From Roseateles saccharophilus (GTDB lineage: Bacteria > Pseudomonadota > Gammaproteobacteria > Burkholderiales > Burkholderiaceae_C), in contig NZ_SMBU01000027.1 of assembly GCF_004342485.1 (NCBI RefSeq), positions 1-64,000 of the forward strand: DNA of 64,000 bases, in the 5' to 3' direction. Numbering within the stretch: the stretch's first letter is position 1; each line of letters begins with the position of its first letter. Below the pieces are notes generated by a model. That model searched no databases, was not told the DNA's origin, and worked only from the letters and a program-made list of their open reading frames with translations. This document shows positions 25,316 through 34,074 of the stretch, one piece after another. A program made the translations under genes and the position numbers.

Positions 25316-25909
25316 ATGTCCTACTTCTTCTGGGATTCCGCCGACTGGTTCAGCAGCACCCTCTGCTGCCGCTACACGGTTGTGCAGTTCGGCAAGCTTC
25401 AGCTTCCGATGCGGATCGACGGGGTGCCCACCACCGCTGGTTGGCACTGGGCGCTCGGCCTCTTCACGGATGGTCAGTTCCAGGTGTTCGGCGCCTGGCG
25501 CGATGACGGCCCTGAGACGCCTCAGCGCATCGCCTTGGACCTCCATGACCGCGGGTTGGAGCGGGTTCAGGCACTGGCCGCGGACGACGGCCTTGTGGCC
25601 GCCATGAGAGTCCGGCACCCCAAGCTCTGCGAGCGCACCGTAGCCGAACTTGTCGAGTCCGGCGCCGTCAGCTATCGCATGCGGCAGGCCATCCGCTGGA
25701 CCGACACCGCCACGCAGCGCCTTCAGGAACGAATGTCGCGCGCCGCGAAGAAGTACGGACCGTTCGCCGATCACGCAGCAGCAGCCGACTTCCTCGCGCA
25801 GGCCTTCCAGCGCGCAGACCGGGATTTGCTGGCGGACTACTGGGAGCGTGCCAAGCCAGCGCCGTATGGCGCCGGCGCTGCGCCCCGTGTCCTGGTCCGA
25901 GCGGTCTGA
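25316..25909 (+). CDS. Short protein resembling part of an IS256/mutator transposase
   Basis: A 197 aa protein with a good GGAG ribosome binding site. I do not recognise it firmly. Its layout resembles the DDE half of IS256-family transposases: MRIDGVP (possible first Asp), then WALGLFTDGQ, then DLHDRGLERVQALAADDG (possible second Asp), then a helical tail ending in DYWER. Full IS256 transposases are about 400 aa; the N-terminal DNA-binding half is absent and no terminal inverted repeats are visible. It may be a remnant or a domesticated derivative. Its stop is 5 bp from the sigma-factor gene downstream, so the two seem co-transcribed. It is divergent from the XRE repressor. Confidence 0.5.
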   Translation: MSYFFWDSADWFSSTLCCRYTVVQFGKLQLPMRIDGVPTTAGWHWALGLFTDGQFQVFGAWRDDGPETPQRIALDLHDRGLERVQALAADDGLVAAMRVRHPKLCERTVAELVESGAVSYRMRQAIRWTDTATQRLQERMSRAAKKYGPFADHAAAADFLAQAFQRADRDLLADYWERAKPAPYGAGAAPRVLVRAV

Positions 25910-25914
25910 CTGCC

Positions 25915-26409
25915 ATGTCAGCCCGCCTTATGAAGAACTGGCAGGAGGTCTTCGCGAGAGTCCGCGGCGTGTTGCGGCGCCGTGGACGCACCGAACAGGA
26001 AGCGGAGGACTTGACGCAGGAGGCGTGGCTACGGATGGTTTGCTACGAGGATGAGCGTCAGCCCGTCGACCAGCCGGAGGGGTTCCTGATGCGCACGGCG
26101 CTGAACCTGTCCTACGACGCGTATCGGTCGAACGTGAGCCGCGGAGAGCACGTCGAACTGGAGCATGCGGTATTGCTCGACACCGCGCCATCGACCGAAG
26201 CGGTCGTGCTGGCCCGGGAGCGCACGGCTCGCCTGGAGGTGTGCCTGGGCCGTCTGCCCGCAAAAACCCGGGACGTCTTCCTTGCCAGCCGCCTCGAAGG
26301 TTTGCCCTACACCGAGATTGCCAAGCTCTACGGCCTCAGCGTCTCCACGGTGCACCACCACATTGCCCAGGCCACCTTGCGGCTCACGACATGGATGGAA
26401 GGCTGGTAG
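25915..26409 (+). CDS. ECF RNA polymerase sigma factor (FecI-like)
   Basis: A 164 aa extracytoplasmic-function sigma factor. Sigma region 2 lies near residues 10-75 (AEDLTQEAWLRM) and region 4 near 108-160 (PAKTRDVFLASRLEG...YTEIAKLYGLS). The FecI-type subgroup is suggested by the FecR-like gene whose GTG start immediately follows this stop codon. It starts 5 bp after the transposase-like gene. An internal ATG five codons in is possible. It presumably responds to an envelope signal relayed by the FecR partner. Confidence 0.85.
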   Translation: MSARLMKNWQEVFARVRGVLRRRGRTEQEAEDLTQEAWLRMVCYEDERQPVDQPEGFLMRTALNLSYDAYRSNVSRGEHVELEHAVLLDTAPSTEAVVLARERTARLEVCLGRLPAKTRDVFLASRLEGLPYTEIAKLYGLSVSTVHHHIAQATLRLTTWMEGW

Positions 26410-27495
26410 GTGCGACCGCCTGAAGCTCCCGCCGAGGGAGCACGAAGCGAGCCGCTCGTCACCCAGGCCATCGCGGCGGAAGCTGCGGTCTGGCTGGCCC
26501 GCCTGCATGGCCCCTATCGATCCCGCGCGATGCAGCGTGAATGCCTGGCCTGGCAGGCCCGGTCTGCCGCGCACCGCCTGGCCTTCGAGCGCTGCACGGA
26601 CACGTGGCAGGAGGTGGCCGGCGTGAGCCGGGCGCGGATTCAAGCGGCCGTCAGCGAACCGCGTCGCACCGACATACGCACCGGCTGGCCTGGCGGCATG
26701 GCACTGGCATTCGCGACGCTGTGTCTCGCAGCCGGGTTTGCCGTGGTCCTTTGGCCGGGCGGCACCTACAGCACCGGCGTGGGCGAACAGCGGTTGGTCG
26801 TGCTGGACGACGGCAGCCGCATGACGCTGAACACATCGACCGAGGTTCGCGTCCGGCTGACGGAGGCGCAGCGGGCCGTGACGGTCAGGCAGGGCGAGGC
26901 GCTGTTCGAGGTGGCGAAAGACGCCAGCCGGCCGTTCGTCGTGAGCGTGGCCGACGCCCAGGTGGTCGCCACCGGAACGGCCTTCCTGGTTCGATCCACG
27001 CCGCCACAGCAGGCGACGCGTGACGCCTTCGGCGTGACGCTGTTGGAAGGGCAAGTGGTCGTGCAGCGAGCTGAGGGCGTCGCGCAGAGCGCGCTCAGCA
27101 CCCCCGTGGTCATGGCACCAGGCGATCGCTTGCGTGTGGGCCAGTCGCCCGGCACTGCGCGCCAGGCACCCGCGCAAGCGCGCGTGGACCGCCCCAAGCT
27201 CGACCAACTCCTGGCCTGGAAACGTGGCGCTGCCATCCTCGACAACACCCCGTTGCCCGAGGCCATCGCCGACCTGAACCGCTACAGCAAGGTGCAGATC
27301 ACCCTCGCTGATCCAGAGGCGATGAGGGCGCTGCGCATCAGCGGATCGTTCCGCACGGGTGACAACAAGGCCTTCGCGCAGGCTGTGGCGAGACTGTTTG
27401 GTTTGGTTGTCAAATCGCGTGACGGTGGGTTTGAGCTGAGCGCCAGTTCATCGGGCGCCGCCTCCGTACTCAGTGGAGTTGAAACGGATCGTTAG
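26410..27495 (+). CDS. FecR-type anti-sigma regulator with STN-like C-terminus
   Basis: A 361 aa single-pass membrane protein. A cytoplasmic DUF4880-type N-terminus (about 15-60) is followed by a transmembrane segment near residues 97-117, a periplasmic FecR domain (about 120-220; a DGSRMTLNTST segment) and a C-terminal region like the secretin/TonB short N-terminal domain (about 270-345). The start is GTG directly after the sigma-factor stop. FecR proteins usually respond to a TonB-dependent receptor gene next door; none is present here. The gene is followed by a good terminator. Confidence 0.82.
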   Translation: MRPPEAPAEGARSEPLVTQAIAAEAAVWLARLHGPYRSRAMQRECLAWQARSAAHRLAFERCTDTWQEVAGVSRARIQAAVSEPRRTDIRTGWPGGMALAFATLCLAAGFAVVLWPGGTYSTGVGEQRLVVLDDGSRMTLNTSTEVRVRLTEAQRAVTVRQGEALFEVAKDASRPFVVSVADAQVVATGTAFLVRSTPPQQATRDAFGVTLLEGQVVVQRAEGVAQSALSTPVVMAPGDRLRVGQSPGTARQAPAQARVDRPKLDQLLAWKRGAAILDNTPLPEAIADLNRYSKVQITLADPEAMRALRISGSFRTGDNKAFAQAVARLFGLVVKSRDGGFELSASSSGAASVLSGVETDR

Positions 27496-27525
27496 CCCGG
27501 TGGGACGGCACGAGACGTCGCTGTT

Positions 27526-27551
27526 CGTCCTGGGACCGCCTAGGACGTTTT
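27526..27551 (+). terminator. Rho-independent terminator after fecR-like gene
   Basis: CGTCCTGGG (27526-27534), loop ACCG, and CCTAGGACG (27539-27547) form a 9-bp stem with one G-T pair, followed by TTTT. It lies 30 bp after the plus-strand FecR-like stop, between convergent genes. Confidence 0.75.
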
Positions 27552-27583
27552 GACGCACTAGGCGCACCGCTGCTTTGGGCTAT

Positions 27584-29878
27584 TCACGTCACCTGCAGAC
27601 GGGCCTCGCCCGTCTCAAGTGGCGCGAGCAGCAGGTTCAGCTCCGTCGTGCTGAACTTGGTCAGAGCGGCGCCTTCGTCGCGCCCAAGCAGCCCATCGGC
27701 CAACGCCTTCTTGCGCGCCTGCAGCTCCAGCATGCGCTCCTCGATGCTGCCCTCGGCCACGAGCTGGTAGACGAAGACCGGCTGGTGCTGGCCAATGCGG
27801 TGGGCGCGTGCGCTGGCCTGGGCCTGCACGGCCGGGTTCCACCAGGGGTCGACGTGGATGACCGTGTCGGCCGCCGTCAGGTTCAGGCCCACGCCGCCGG
27901 CCTTCAGGCTGGCCAGCAGGATGGGCACCTCCTGCGCCTGGAAGCGCCGCACCACGTCGCCGCGGGCCGAGGCCGCCGTCTGCCCCGTCAGCCGCAGGTG
28001 CGGCAGGCCGAGTTCGGCCAGCAGCGCGGCGATCAGGTCCAGCATCTCGGTGAACTGCGAGAACACAAGCAGCCGCCGGCCCTCGGCGACGAGGTCGGGC
28101 AGGTGCTCGCGCAGCCATTCGAGCTTGGCGCGCTCCACGCCCGGCGGCGTCTGCACGCCCTTGAGCAGCAGCGGGTCGCAACAGACCTGGCGCAGCTTCA
28201 GCATCGCGTCCAGCACGCTGATGAGGCTGGTGGGCGTGAAGCCGTCGCGCACCAGGATACGCCTGACCATGTGGTCGGCCGCGACGCGCACGCTCTCGTA
28301 GAGCTGCTTCTGCTGGCCGACCAGCGGCACGCGCCTGACCAGCTCGGTCAGCGGCGGCAGCTCGGTGGCCACCTCGGTCTTCAGGCGGCGCAGGATGAAG
28401 GGCCGCACGCGGGCCGCCAGCAGGCGCGCGCGGGGGCCGTCGCGGTTGACCTCGATGGGCTTGCGCCAGTGGCGCGCGAAGTTGCGCGAGTCGCCCAGCA
28501 GGCCGGGCATCAGCAGGTCGAACAGCGACCACAGCTCGCCGAGGTGGTTCTCCAGCGGCGTGCCGGTCAGGGCCAGGCGATGGCGGGCATCGAGCCGGCG
28601 CAGCGCGCGGGCGGCGCGGGCATGCGCGTTCTTGACGGCCTGGGCTTCGTCGAGGATCAGCAGATGCCAGGGCTGGGCAGACAGCGCACGCAGGTCGCGC
28701 CAGACCAGGGAATAGGTGGTCAGCACGACGTCGGCGTCAGCGAAGCGAGCCCCGGCCGCGCGGTCGGCGCCATGCCAGGTCTGCACCCTCAAGCCCGGCG
28801 CGATGCGGGCGGCCTCCTGCTGCCAGTTGAACAGCAGCGAGGTCGGCAGGATGACGAGCGCGGGCCGGTCCAGTCGGCCGGCCTGCTTCTCGACCCAGAG
28901 GTGGGCCAGCGCCTGAGCCGTCTTGCCCAGGCCCATGTCGTCGGCCAGGACACCCGCGAGCCCCTGCTCGCGCAGGTATTGCAGCCAGGCCAGGCCGTGC
29001 AGCTGGTAGGGGCGCAGCGCCAGGCCCAGGCCGGGCGGCTGCGGCAGGGCCCCGGGCGCGCCGGCCGCGAGCAGGCGCCGGCCCAGCGCCTCCAGGCCGG
29101 CGTCGCCGTGGATCTGCCAGCGGCCGGGGGCTTCGTCCTCGATGCAGCGGATGCGTTCCGCATCCCATTCATTGAGGCGCAGCGGCAGGCCCTTGTCCAG
29201 CTCGGCCGGCTTGAGCAGGTCCAGCAACGCCAGCATCATGGCCTTCAGCGGCGCGGCCGGTGCATGGAAGCGCCGGCCGCCCGGCGCGCGCAGCGACACG
29301 ATGGCGTCGTCCTCGATGGCACCTATGGCGACGGCGTCCAGCCAGCGCTTGTCGCGGCGCAGCAGGTTGGCGATCAGCGGCGCGAGGTCGAGCCGCTTGC
29401 CCTCCACTTCCATGCCGAGGCTGACCAGCCAGGCGCCTTGGCGACGCTCCAGGCCCAGGCCCTGCACGCGGCGGCTGGGCCTGGGCGCCTCGGGTGCTTC
29501 TTCGGCCAGCTCGAGCTGCCAGCCGCTGACGAACTGGCTGTGGTGGGCGAAGCCCGGCTCGGTGTTGACCTGCCAGCCCTGGGCCAGCAGCTCCGGCACG
29601 CTGTCGGCATGGAAGTCACCGAAGAACTCTTCCTGCACCAGGGTCCACAACGAGGCGCCCAGCGGCTGCGGCGCACCGCGCCACTGCAGCAGGGCCGGGT
29701 CCAGCGGCACGAGGCCCAGCTTCTGCAGCGTCTGCTCGGCCTCGGTATCCCGCTGCGCCAGCATCGCCACCGTCACCTGCTCGCCGCGCGGGCCGAGGGG
29801 GCCGCGCGGGCGCAGGCCGAGCAGGCCGTCGCCGCGCGTCAGCGTGCGCAGCGTGAGTTGGGGCGGTGCGGTGGGCAT
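27584..29878 (-). CDS. SNF2-family DEAD-like helicase
   Basis: A 764 aa SNF2/RapA-type ATPase. The N-terminal third (about 1-290) is a variable module. The ATPase core has DDMGLGKT (motif I, about residue 318), LILDEAQ (motif II), LTGTPLENHLGELWSLF (motif III region) and a C-terminal helicase lobe with NLTAADTVIHVDPWWNP and the Arg-finger segment AHRIGQ. These enzymes translocate on double-stranded DNA and remodel proteins bound to it. No SWIM-domain partner gene is adjacent. It is convergent with the FecR operon, so it probably has its own promoter. Confidence 0.88.
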   Translation of the reverse strand: MPTAPPQLTLRTLTRGDGLLGLRPRGPLGPRGEQVTVAMLAQRDTEAEQTLQKLGLVPLDPALLQWRGAPQPLGASLWTLVQEEFFGDFHADSVPELLAQGWQVNTEPGFAHHSQFVSGWQLELAEEAPEAPRPSRRVQGLGLERRQGAWLVSLGMEVEGKRLDLAPLIANLLRRDKRWLDAVAIGAIEDDAIVSLRAPGGRRFHAPAAPLKAMMLALLDLLKPAELDKGLPLRLNEWDAERIRCIEDEAPGRWQIHGDAGLEALGRRLLAAGAPGALPQPPGLGLALRPYQLHGLAWLQYLREQGLAGVLADDMGLGKTAQALAHLWVEKQAGRLDRPALVILPTSLLFNWQQEAARIAPGLRVQTWHGADRAAGARFADADVVLTTYSLVWRDLRALSAQPWHLLILDEAQAVKNAHARAARALRRLDARHRLALTGTPLENHLGELWSLFDLLMPGLLGDSRNFARHWRKPIEVNRDGPRARLLAARVRPFILRRLKTEVATELPPLTELVRRVPLVGQQKQLYESVRVAADHMVRRILVRDGFTPTSLISVLDAMLKLRQVCCDPLLLKGVQTPPGVERAKLEWLREHLPDLVAEGRRLLVFSQFTEMLDLIAALLAELGLPHLRLTGQTAASARGDVVRRFQAQEVPILLASLKAGGVGLNLTAADTVIHVDPWWNPAVQAQASARAHRIGQHQPVFVYQLVAEGSIEERMLELQARKKALADGLLGRDEGAALTKFSTTELNLLLAPLETGEARLQVT

Positions 29879-29924
29879 CCCGACAGTCTCGCAGCCCGCG
29901 AGGCCGTCGCGAGGCAGGCCCGGC

Positions 29925-30161
29925 TCAGCTCGGGCGCAGGGCTGCGCTCAACTGGTCCGACACCTCCGCCCAGTCCGAATCCTGGCCGACCGCGTCGCGC
30001 AGGAACTGCGCCTGCGCGGCGGTCCAGAACGGCGCGTCCTCCAGCCTCACGCCGCCTGGCAGAGGTGTGTGAGAAGCGATGAAGCGCCCGATCGAGGCCG
30101 GGTCATTGGCCAGGCCCAGCTGGGCGAAGAGTTCGCTGAAACGGTGGAATCCGGCATCCAT
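29925..30161 (-). CDS. DUF2789 family small protein
   Basis: A 78 aa protein of the DUF2789 type, with the family-like opening FSELFAQLGL, a central ASHTPLPGGVRLEDAPFWTAAQ segment and a WAEV motif near the end. The family has no established function. I start at the ATG at 30161, which fits the family N-terminus; in-frame TTG codons lie just upstream. It is 46 bp upstream of the SNF2 gene on the same strand and may be co-transcribed. Confidence 0.75.
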   Translation of the reverse strand: MDAGFHRFSELFAQLGLANDPASIGRFIASHTPLPGGVRLEDAPFWTAAQAQFLRDAVGQDSDWAEVSDQLSAALRPS

Positions 30162-30215
30162 CAAATCCAAGCCTCATGCAGAAGGATGTGCGGCGGGGCC
30201 GCAAGGCGCCCGCCC

Positions 30216-30857
30216 CTATTCGGATCGATCGTACGAGAACTGGATGCCCGCGGTGCCGCCAGTCTCGATGAACAGGCTGATGAAGGCCGGCACGGTCTCC
30301 TTGCGCTGCCAATCGCGCTGCAGCTCGCAGAACAGCTGCGGGACGCTGATCATCCGGCCCCCGGCCTGCTCGATGCGGCGCAGCGCCATCTCGTGGGCCG
30401 TGACCGAGGTCCCGCCGACGGCGTCGGCGACCACATAGACCTCGTAGCCCGCGGCCAGCGCATCGAGCGCCGGGAAGGTCAGGCAGGCCTCGGTCCAGAG
30501 CGCCGTCATGATCAGCTTCCTGCGGCCGGTGGCCTCGACCGCCTGGCGGAACTCGACGTCCTCCCAGGAATTGATGCTGGTGCGGTCATAGGTCGGGAAG
30601 TCGCCCAGCACCTTGTGCAACTGCGCAATGGGCGGCTTGTTGAGCCCGGTCTTCACGTTGACCGTCGAATGCACGATAGGCAGGCCGTAGGCCACCGCCG
30701 CCTTCGCGGCGCCGACGATGTTGTTGACGAGCAGCTGCCTGTCCATCGATGCGATGGAGTTCACCTGCACCGGTTGGTAGTCGATGATGATGAAGGCGGC
30801 GTTCTTCGGGGTGAGCAGCGCGTCTCGGGCCGGATCGCGTATCGCTTCGCTTGCCAT
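30216..30857 (-). CDS. Isochorismatase-like cysteine hydrolase
   Basis: A 213 aa hydrolase of the isochorismatase/YcaC superfamily. Catalytic candidates are Asp26 (IIIDYQ) and Cys125 (WTEACLTF), with a basic residue between them. The extended tail after residue 170 resembles YcaC-type enzymes rather than nicotinamidases. The substrate is unknown. A GAGGAG site precedes the ATG at 30857. About 165 bp separate it from the beta-oxidation operon upstream. Confidence 0.8.
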   Translation of the reverse strand: MASEAIRDPARDALLTPKNAAFIIIDYQPVQVNSIASMDRQLLVNNIVGAAKAAVAYGLPIVHSTVNVKTGLNKPPIAQLHKVLGDFPTYDRTSINSWEDVEFRQAVEATGRRKLIMTALWTEACLTFPALDALAAGYEVYVVADAVGGTSVTAHEMALRRIEQAGGRMISVPQLFCELQRDWQRKETVPAFISLFIETGGTAGIQFSYDRSE

Positions 30858-31022
30858 GGGATCTCCTCGTGGGTGATCTGGCATGCGGACGCCGGCATGC
30901 CTCGGTGGCTCGCGGCTGGAGCCGAGGGCCATCCTAGGCAGGCCGGCAGCGCCTCACAACGCCAAACCCGGGACGAAGGCATGGACATGCCTGCGCCGCG
31001 GGCCGGGCAGCGCGGCCCGGTC

Positions 31023-31460
31023 TCAGTCGCCCTCGCCGCCCAGCGGCTTGAGCTGCCGCCCGGCCGGCAGCGCGCGCAGGTATTTGAAGGTGCCGGTGGC
31101 GTGGGCGCAGAGCTTGTCGCTGGCGCCGAAGACCGAGCCCTCGCAGAAGGCCATCGTCGTCGAGCGGTGCAGCAGCCGACCCACCGCGCGCAGCTCACCC
31201 TCGCCGGGGCGCATGAAGCTGGTCTTCATCTCCACGGTCACCACGCCGGGCCCGAGGTCGGGCAGGTGCCGGTTCACGCTGCGCGCCGCGTGCGCCATCG
31301 CCACGTCCAGCAGCGTCATCACGACGCCGCCATGAGCCACGCGCCAGGAGTTCAGGTGCTGCTCGGCGATGGCGAGCCGCAGCTCGGCCTCGCCGTCGCT
31401 GACCGAATGCAGCTCGAAGCCCAGCTGCTGGACAAAGGGGATGTGGACCGGGAATTCCAT
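31023..31460 (-). CDS. PaaI-type hotdog thioesterase (third of three)
   Basis: A 145 aa single-hotdog protein. The family signature NSWRVAHGGVVMTLLDVAM has the conserved His-Gly-Gly and Asp used in acyl-CoA hydrolysis. It is the last gene of the beta-oxidation operon, 6 bp after the SDR gene. It shares the general fold but little close identity with the two other thioesterases in the same operon. Confidence 0.82.
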   Translation of the reverse strand: MEFPVHIPFVQQLGFELHSVSDGEAELRLAIAEQHLNSWRVAHGGVVMTLLDVAMAHAARSVNRHLPDLGPGVVTVEMKTSFMRPGEGELRAVGRLLHRSTTMAFCEGSVFGASDKLCAHATGTFKYLRALPAGRQLKPLGGEGD

Positions 31461-31466
31461 GGGCCG

Positions 31467-32258
31467 TCAGTTTCCATGAACGGCGCTGACGCCGCCGTCG
31501 ATGGCCAGGATCTGCCCCGTGATGTGCTTGCCGGCCTTGGACGCGAACAGCAGGGCCGCGCCCTTCAGGTCGTCGTCGTCGCCGAGGCGGTTCAGCGGCG
31601 CATGGGCGGCCATCTTGTCGGCGCCCACGGAAGCCAGCAGGCCCTGGGTCATTTTGCTCGGGAAGAAGCCCGGCGCCAGCGCGTTGACGGTGATGCCATA
31701 GGCGCCCCACTCGCCGGCCAGTGCGCGCGTGAAGTTCACGGCCGCGCCCTTGCTGGTGTTGTAGGCGATGGTCTTCATCGCACCCGAGTTGCCCGACAGG
31801 CCGGCGATGGAGGCCACGTTGATGATGCGACCTGACTTGCGCGGGATCATGCTGGCCTTGGCCACCGCCTGAGCAAACACGAAGAGGCTGCGGATGTTCA
31901 GGTTCATGACCTTGTCCCAGGCCTCGATGGGATGCTCCTCGGCCGGGGCGCCCCAGCTGGCGCCGGCGTTGTTGACGAGGATGTCGATCTGGCCCAGGCG
32001 CTCCATCGTCTCGGTGACGACGCGCTGCACGTCCTCGTCCTTGGCCGCATCGGCGGCGATCCAGCGTGCATCGATGCCACGCGCCTGCAGGTGGGCAGCG
32101 GCCTCCTCCAGGTCGGCCGCCTTGCGCGAGGTCAGCATGATCTTGGCGCCGGCTTCGCCGAGTGCCTCGGCGATCTGCAGGCCCAGGCCGCGCGAGCCGC
32201 CTGTGACGAGGGCCACCTGGCCCGTGAGGTCGAAAAGGTCTTGGACTTTGGTGCTCAT
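31467..32258 (-). CDS. Short-chain dehydrogenase/reductase
   Basis: A 263 aa classical SDR: TGGSRGLG (residues 19-26) for the nucleotide, NNAG near 93, a catalytic Ser-Tyr-Lys set with YNTSK near 162, and a C-terminal IDGG motif. The operon context suggests a 3-hydroxyacyl-CoA or 3-oxoacyl reduction/oxidation step. It lies 14 bp after the acyl-CoA dehydrogenase gene. I use the ATG at 32258; a longer frame overlaps that gene. Confidence 0.85.
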   Translation of the reverse strand: MSTKVQDLFDLTGQVALVTGGSRGLGLQIAEALGEAGAKIMLTSRKAADLEEAAAHLQARGIDARWIAADAAKDEDVQRVVTETMERLGQIDILVNNAGASWGAPAEEHPIEAWDKVMNLNIRSLFVFAQAVAKASMIPRKSGRIINVASIAGLSGNSGAMKTIAYNTSKGAAVNFTRALAGEWGAYGITVNALAPGFFPSKMTQGLLASVGADKMAAHAPLNRLGDDDDLKGAALLFASKAGKHITGQILAIDGGVSAVHGN

Positions 32259-32272
32259 CGTGTGTCTCCGGT

Positions 32273-34069
32273 TCAGAAGTATTCGGGCTTGATCTCGCGG
32301 CACAGCAGCTCGCGCCGTGCGACGACGTCCAGCCAGGCGCCGATCTTGGGCAGTTCGTAGGCGAAGAAGTAGCGGGCCGCGGCGCGCTTGCCGTGGGCGA
32401 AGTCGCTGTCACCGCCCACGGTCAGCGCCACGTCCAGCCAGATCCAGGCCAGCACCGTGTGGCCGAAGGCCTGCATGTAGGGCGTCGCGTTGGCCAGCGC
32501 CTCCTCGGGCTCGCCGGTGCTCCATGCCTTCTTCGTCGCGCCGCCGACCTGGGCGAGGGCCGCGGCCAGCTGGTTGGCCTCGGGCGCCCAGCCGGTCTGC
32601 ATCGCGCGGGCTATCGTCTGCTGCATGCGCGCGGCCAGCGCCGCGAGCGAAGCCCCGCCCTGCTGCACGACCTTGCGGCCCAGCAGGTCCAGCGCCTGGA
32701 TGCCATGCGTGCCCTCGTGGATCATGTTCAGGCGCTGATCGCGCCAGTACTGCTCCACCGGGAAGTCGCGCGTATAGCCGTAGCCGCCCAGCACCTGGAT
32801 GGCCAGCGAATTGCCTTCCAGGCACCACTCGCTGGGCCAGCTTTTGGCGATCGGGATCAACACGTCCAGCAGGGCCTGCGCCTCGGCCTTGGCGTCGCCC
32901 GTGTTCAGCTCGTCGACCAGGCGGGCGCAATACAGCTCCAGCGCCAGGGCACCCTCCGCGTAGCTCTTCTGCGCCAGCAGCATGCGGCGCACGTCGGCAT
33001 GCTCGATGATGGGCCGCTGCGGGCTGGCAGAGTCCTTGCCGGCCGCCGTCATCGGCCGGCCCTGCGGGCGCTGCTTGGCGTATTCCAGGCTGGCTTCAAA
33101 CCCGGCATAGCCCAGCATCGTCGCGCCCAGGCCCACCCCGATGCGCATCTCGTTCATCATGAAGAACATGCAGCGCAAGCCCTCACCGGGCTTGCCGACG
33201 AGGTAGCCGACCGCACCGGCCCGGCCGCCCGGCATATGGCGGCCCTCCCCGAAATTCAGCAGGCAGTTGGTCGTGCCGCGGTGGCCCAGCTTGTGGTTCA
33301 GCCCCGCCAGCGCGATGTCGTTGCGCTCGCCGGTCAGTTGGCCATCAATTCCTACCATCTGCTTGGGCACGATGAAGAGGGAGATGCCCTTGGTGCCGGG
33401 CACTGGCTTGCCATCCGGCCCCGGAATCTTGGCCAGCACCAGGTGGACGATGTTCTCGCGCAGCTCATGCTCGCCACCCGAGATCCACATCTTGTTGCCG
33501 CGCAGGCGGTAGCGCGCGCCCAGCGGGTCGTTCTCGTCTTCCAGTTCGGCACGCGTCATCACGTCGGACAGCGATGAACCCGCCTGCGGCTCGGACAGGC
33601 ACATCGTGCCGAACCATTGGCCGGCGAGCAGCGTCTTCGCGAAGACCTCGCGCTGACGTTCGCTGCCATGCTCCATCAGCAGGTTGGCGTTGCAGGTCGT
33701 CAGCACGGCGTAGGACCCGGCATGGACGTTGGCCATGCTGACGAAGGCGTGGGCCGCCGTCTCGACGAGGCAGGGCAGCTGCATGCCACCCACGTCGTAG
33801 TCCTGTGCCGCGGCCAGCATGCCGGAGTCGACCAGCGCATTGACGGCATCCAGCGTCGCCGCGGGCAGGTGCACGCGCTCGCCATCGAAGCGCGGCTCCT
33901 CGATGTCCATCAGCCGGTAGAAAGGTGCGAGCTTCTCGCGGGCGATGCGCTCACTGGTATCGAGCACGGCGCCGAAGGTCTCGCGCGAGTGGTCGGCAAA
34001 GCGCTCGCGGGCCGTCAGGTCGGCCGCGCGCAGCCAGTCGTAGAGCAGGAATTCCAGGGTTTCGCGCAT
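32273..34069 (-). CDS. Acyl-CoA dehydrogenase (long FadE-like form)
   Basis: A 598 aa acyl-CoA dehydrogenase, about 200 residues longer than short-chain types because of a C-terminal extension, as in AcdA/FadE5-like enzymes. FAD/substrate segments are visible (MCLSEPQAGSS near residue 156, MWISGGEH, QVLGGYGYTRDFPVEQ, and HEGTHGIQ with the probable catalytic Glu). It performs the first oxidation of fatty acyl-CoA. It starts 5 bp after the second thioesterase. Confidence 0.88.
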   Translation of the reverse strand: MRETLEFLLYDWLRAADLTARERFADHSRETFGAVLDTSERIAREKLAPFYRLMDIEEPRFDGERVHLPAATLDAVNALVDSGMLAAAQDYDVGGMQLPCLVETAAHAFVSMANVHAGSYAVLTTCNANLLMEHGSERQREVFAKTLLAGQWFGTMCLSEPQAGSSLSDVMTRAELEDENDPLGARYRLRGNKMWISGGEHELRENIVHLVLAKIPGPDGKPVPGTKGISLFIVPKQMVGIDGQLTGERNDIALAGLNHKLGHRGTTNCLLNFGEGRHMPGGRAGAVGYLVGKPGEGLRCMFFMMNEMRIGVGLGATMLGYAGFEASLEYAKQRPQGRPMTAAGKDSASPQRPIIEHADVRRMLLAQKSYAEGALALELYCARLVDELNTGDAKAEAQALLDVLIPIAKSWPSEWCLEGNSLAIQVLGGYGYTRDFPVEQYWRDQRLNMIHEGTHGIQALDLLGRKVVQQGGASLAALAARMQQTIARAMQTGWAPEANQLAAALAQVGGATKKAWSTGEPEEALANATPYMQAFGHTVLAWIWLDVALTVGGDSDFAHGKRAAARYFFAYELPKIGAWLDVVARRELLCREIKPEYF

Positions 34070-34074
34070 TGCTG

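Noticed and set aside
25316-25909. A complete IS256 insertion sequence
   Set aside because: The protein is half the normal length, and no flanking terminal inverted repeats or target duplications are visible.
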